A DNA stretch of 5,934 bases from Bacillota bacterium. GTDB lineage: Bacteria > Bacillota > UBA4882 > JAAYXC01. The DNA lies in the NCBI GenBank assembly GCA_012516115.1, contig JAAYXC010000278.1, forward strand, positions 1-5,934, read 5' to 3'. Of this stretch, positions 5,772-5,934 are shown one piece after another. The notes beneath the pieces were generated by a model that did no database searches, was not told where the DNA came from, and worked only from the letters and a program-made list of their open reading frames with translations. The translations under genes were made by a program, and so were the position numbers. Numbering within the stretch: the stretch's first letter is position 1; every line of letters begins with the position of its first letter.

Positions 5772-5934
5772 TAATGGATCTATCACTGATGACACAAGCG
5801 GACAATTAATAAATGATGTTGTTGACAGACATTATCAAAAATGGAGAGAAAAATTTTTTTTGACCCATTTCACTGAAAAGGATGCTCGCGAGATAATTGA
5901 AAAATATACTTTGAAAATTGACAAAATTAAACAA
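5743..5934 (+). pseudogene. Open fragment running off the right edge, probably the remainder of the same decayed gene
   Basis: Directly after a TAA (5740-5742), 64 codons stay open to the window end, in the frame one base after that of the preceding fragment. From about 5785 the translation looks like real protein: LINDVVDRHYQKW, then REKFFLTHFTEKDAREII, then EKYTLKIDKIKQ, a charged helical pattern with no stop despite AT-rich DNA. There is no ATG with a ribosome site at its beginning. Its position 3' of the proteasome-like N-terminus, without that family's central region, suggests an internal deletion plus frameshift. It could instead be part of an unrelated gene. Confidence 0.4.

Larger units (their letters stand above)
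5633..5934. other. AT-rich segment of foreign or accessory character
   Basis: The 302 bases after the ykuK-like stop contain 97 G or C, about 32%, against a clearly GC-rich remainder of the window. There is no terminator for the upstream operon at the boundary and no tRNA, obvious transposon end or long inverted repeat. It contains the two gene fragments described separately. The break may mark an insertion, a recombination junction or an assembly join. Confidence 0.75.

Overview
The first 5.63 kb is GC-rich, densely coded bacterial chromosome. It carries a YacL-type PIN/TRAM protein, a SpoVB-type lipid-linked oligosaccharide flippase homologue, a membrane-anchored lytic transglycosylase, RsmA/KsgA and a YkuK (DUF458) protein. 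This combination points to a Gram-positive Firmicute of the clostridial type, perhaps a GC-rich thermophile or spore-former. That assignment rests on gene content alone and is tentative. The last 302 bases (5633-5934) are only about 32% GC by direct count and look like a different kind of DNA.

Layout. A PIN/TRAM gene whose start lies outside the left edge runs rightward and ends at a rho-independent terminator (862-885). The flippase gene converges on it from the right (2233 down to 869), and its last codons lie inside that terminator. A 99-bp divergent intergenic region (2234-2332) holds a good extended -10 sigma-A-type promoter, a displaced Shine-Dalgarno and a hairpin, and leads into the transglycosylase gene. 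After an 83-84 bp gap with a 14-bp perfect palindrome come three tightly spaced rightward genes: a response regulator fused to a degenerate GGDEF-like domain, rsmA, and a ykuK-like gene that overlaps the end of rsmA by 29 bp. No terminator is visible between these three, so they are probably cotranscribed.

Functionally the window mixes envelope work (flippase and peptidoglycan-cleaving transglycosylase, divergently transcribed), signalling (response regulator) and RNA-related functions (PIN/TRAM, RsmA, RNase H-like YkuK). No new multi-gene system is evident. The most unusual part is the AT-rich right end. If one base is skipped, it encodes the N-terminus of a proteasome-fold (Ntn-hydrolase) protein with Thr1 and Asp17 in register. 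A stop follows, and a different frame then stays open to the window edge. This looks like a decayed, internally deleted gene of foreign or accessory origin.
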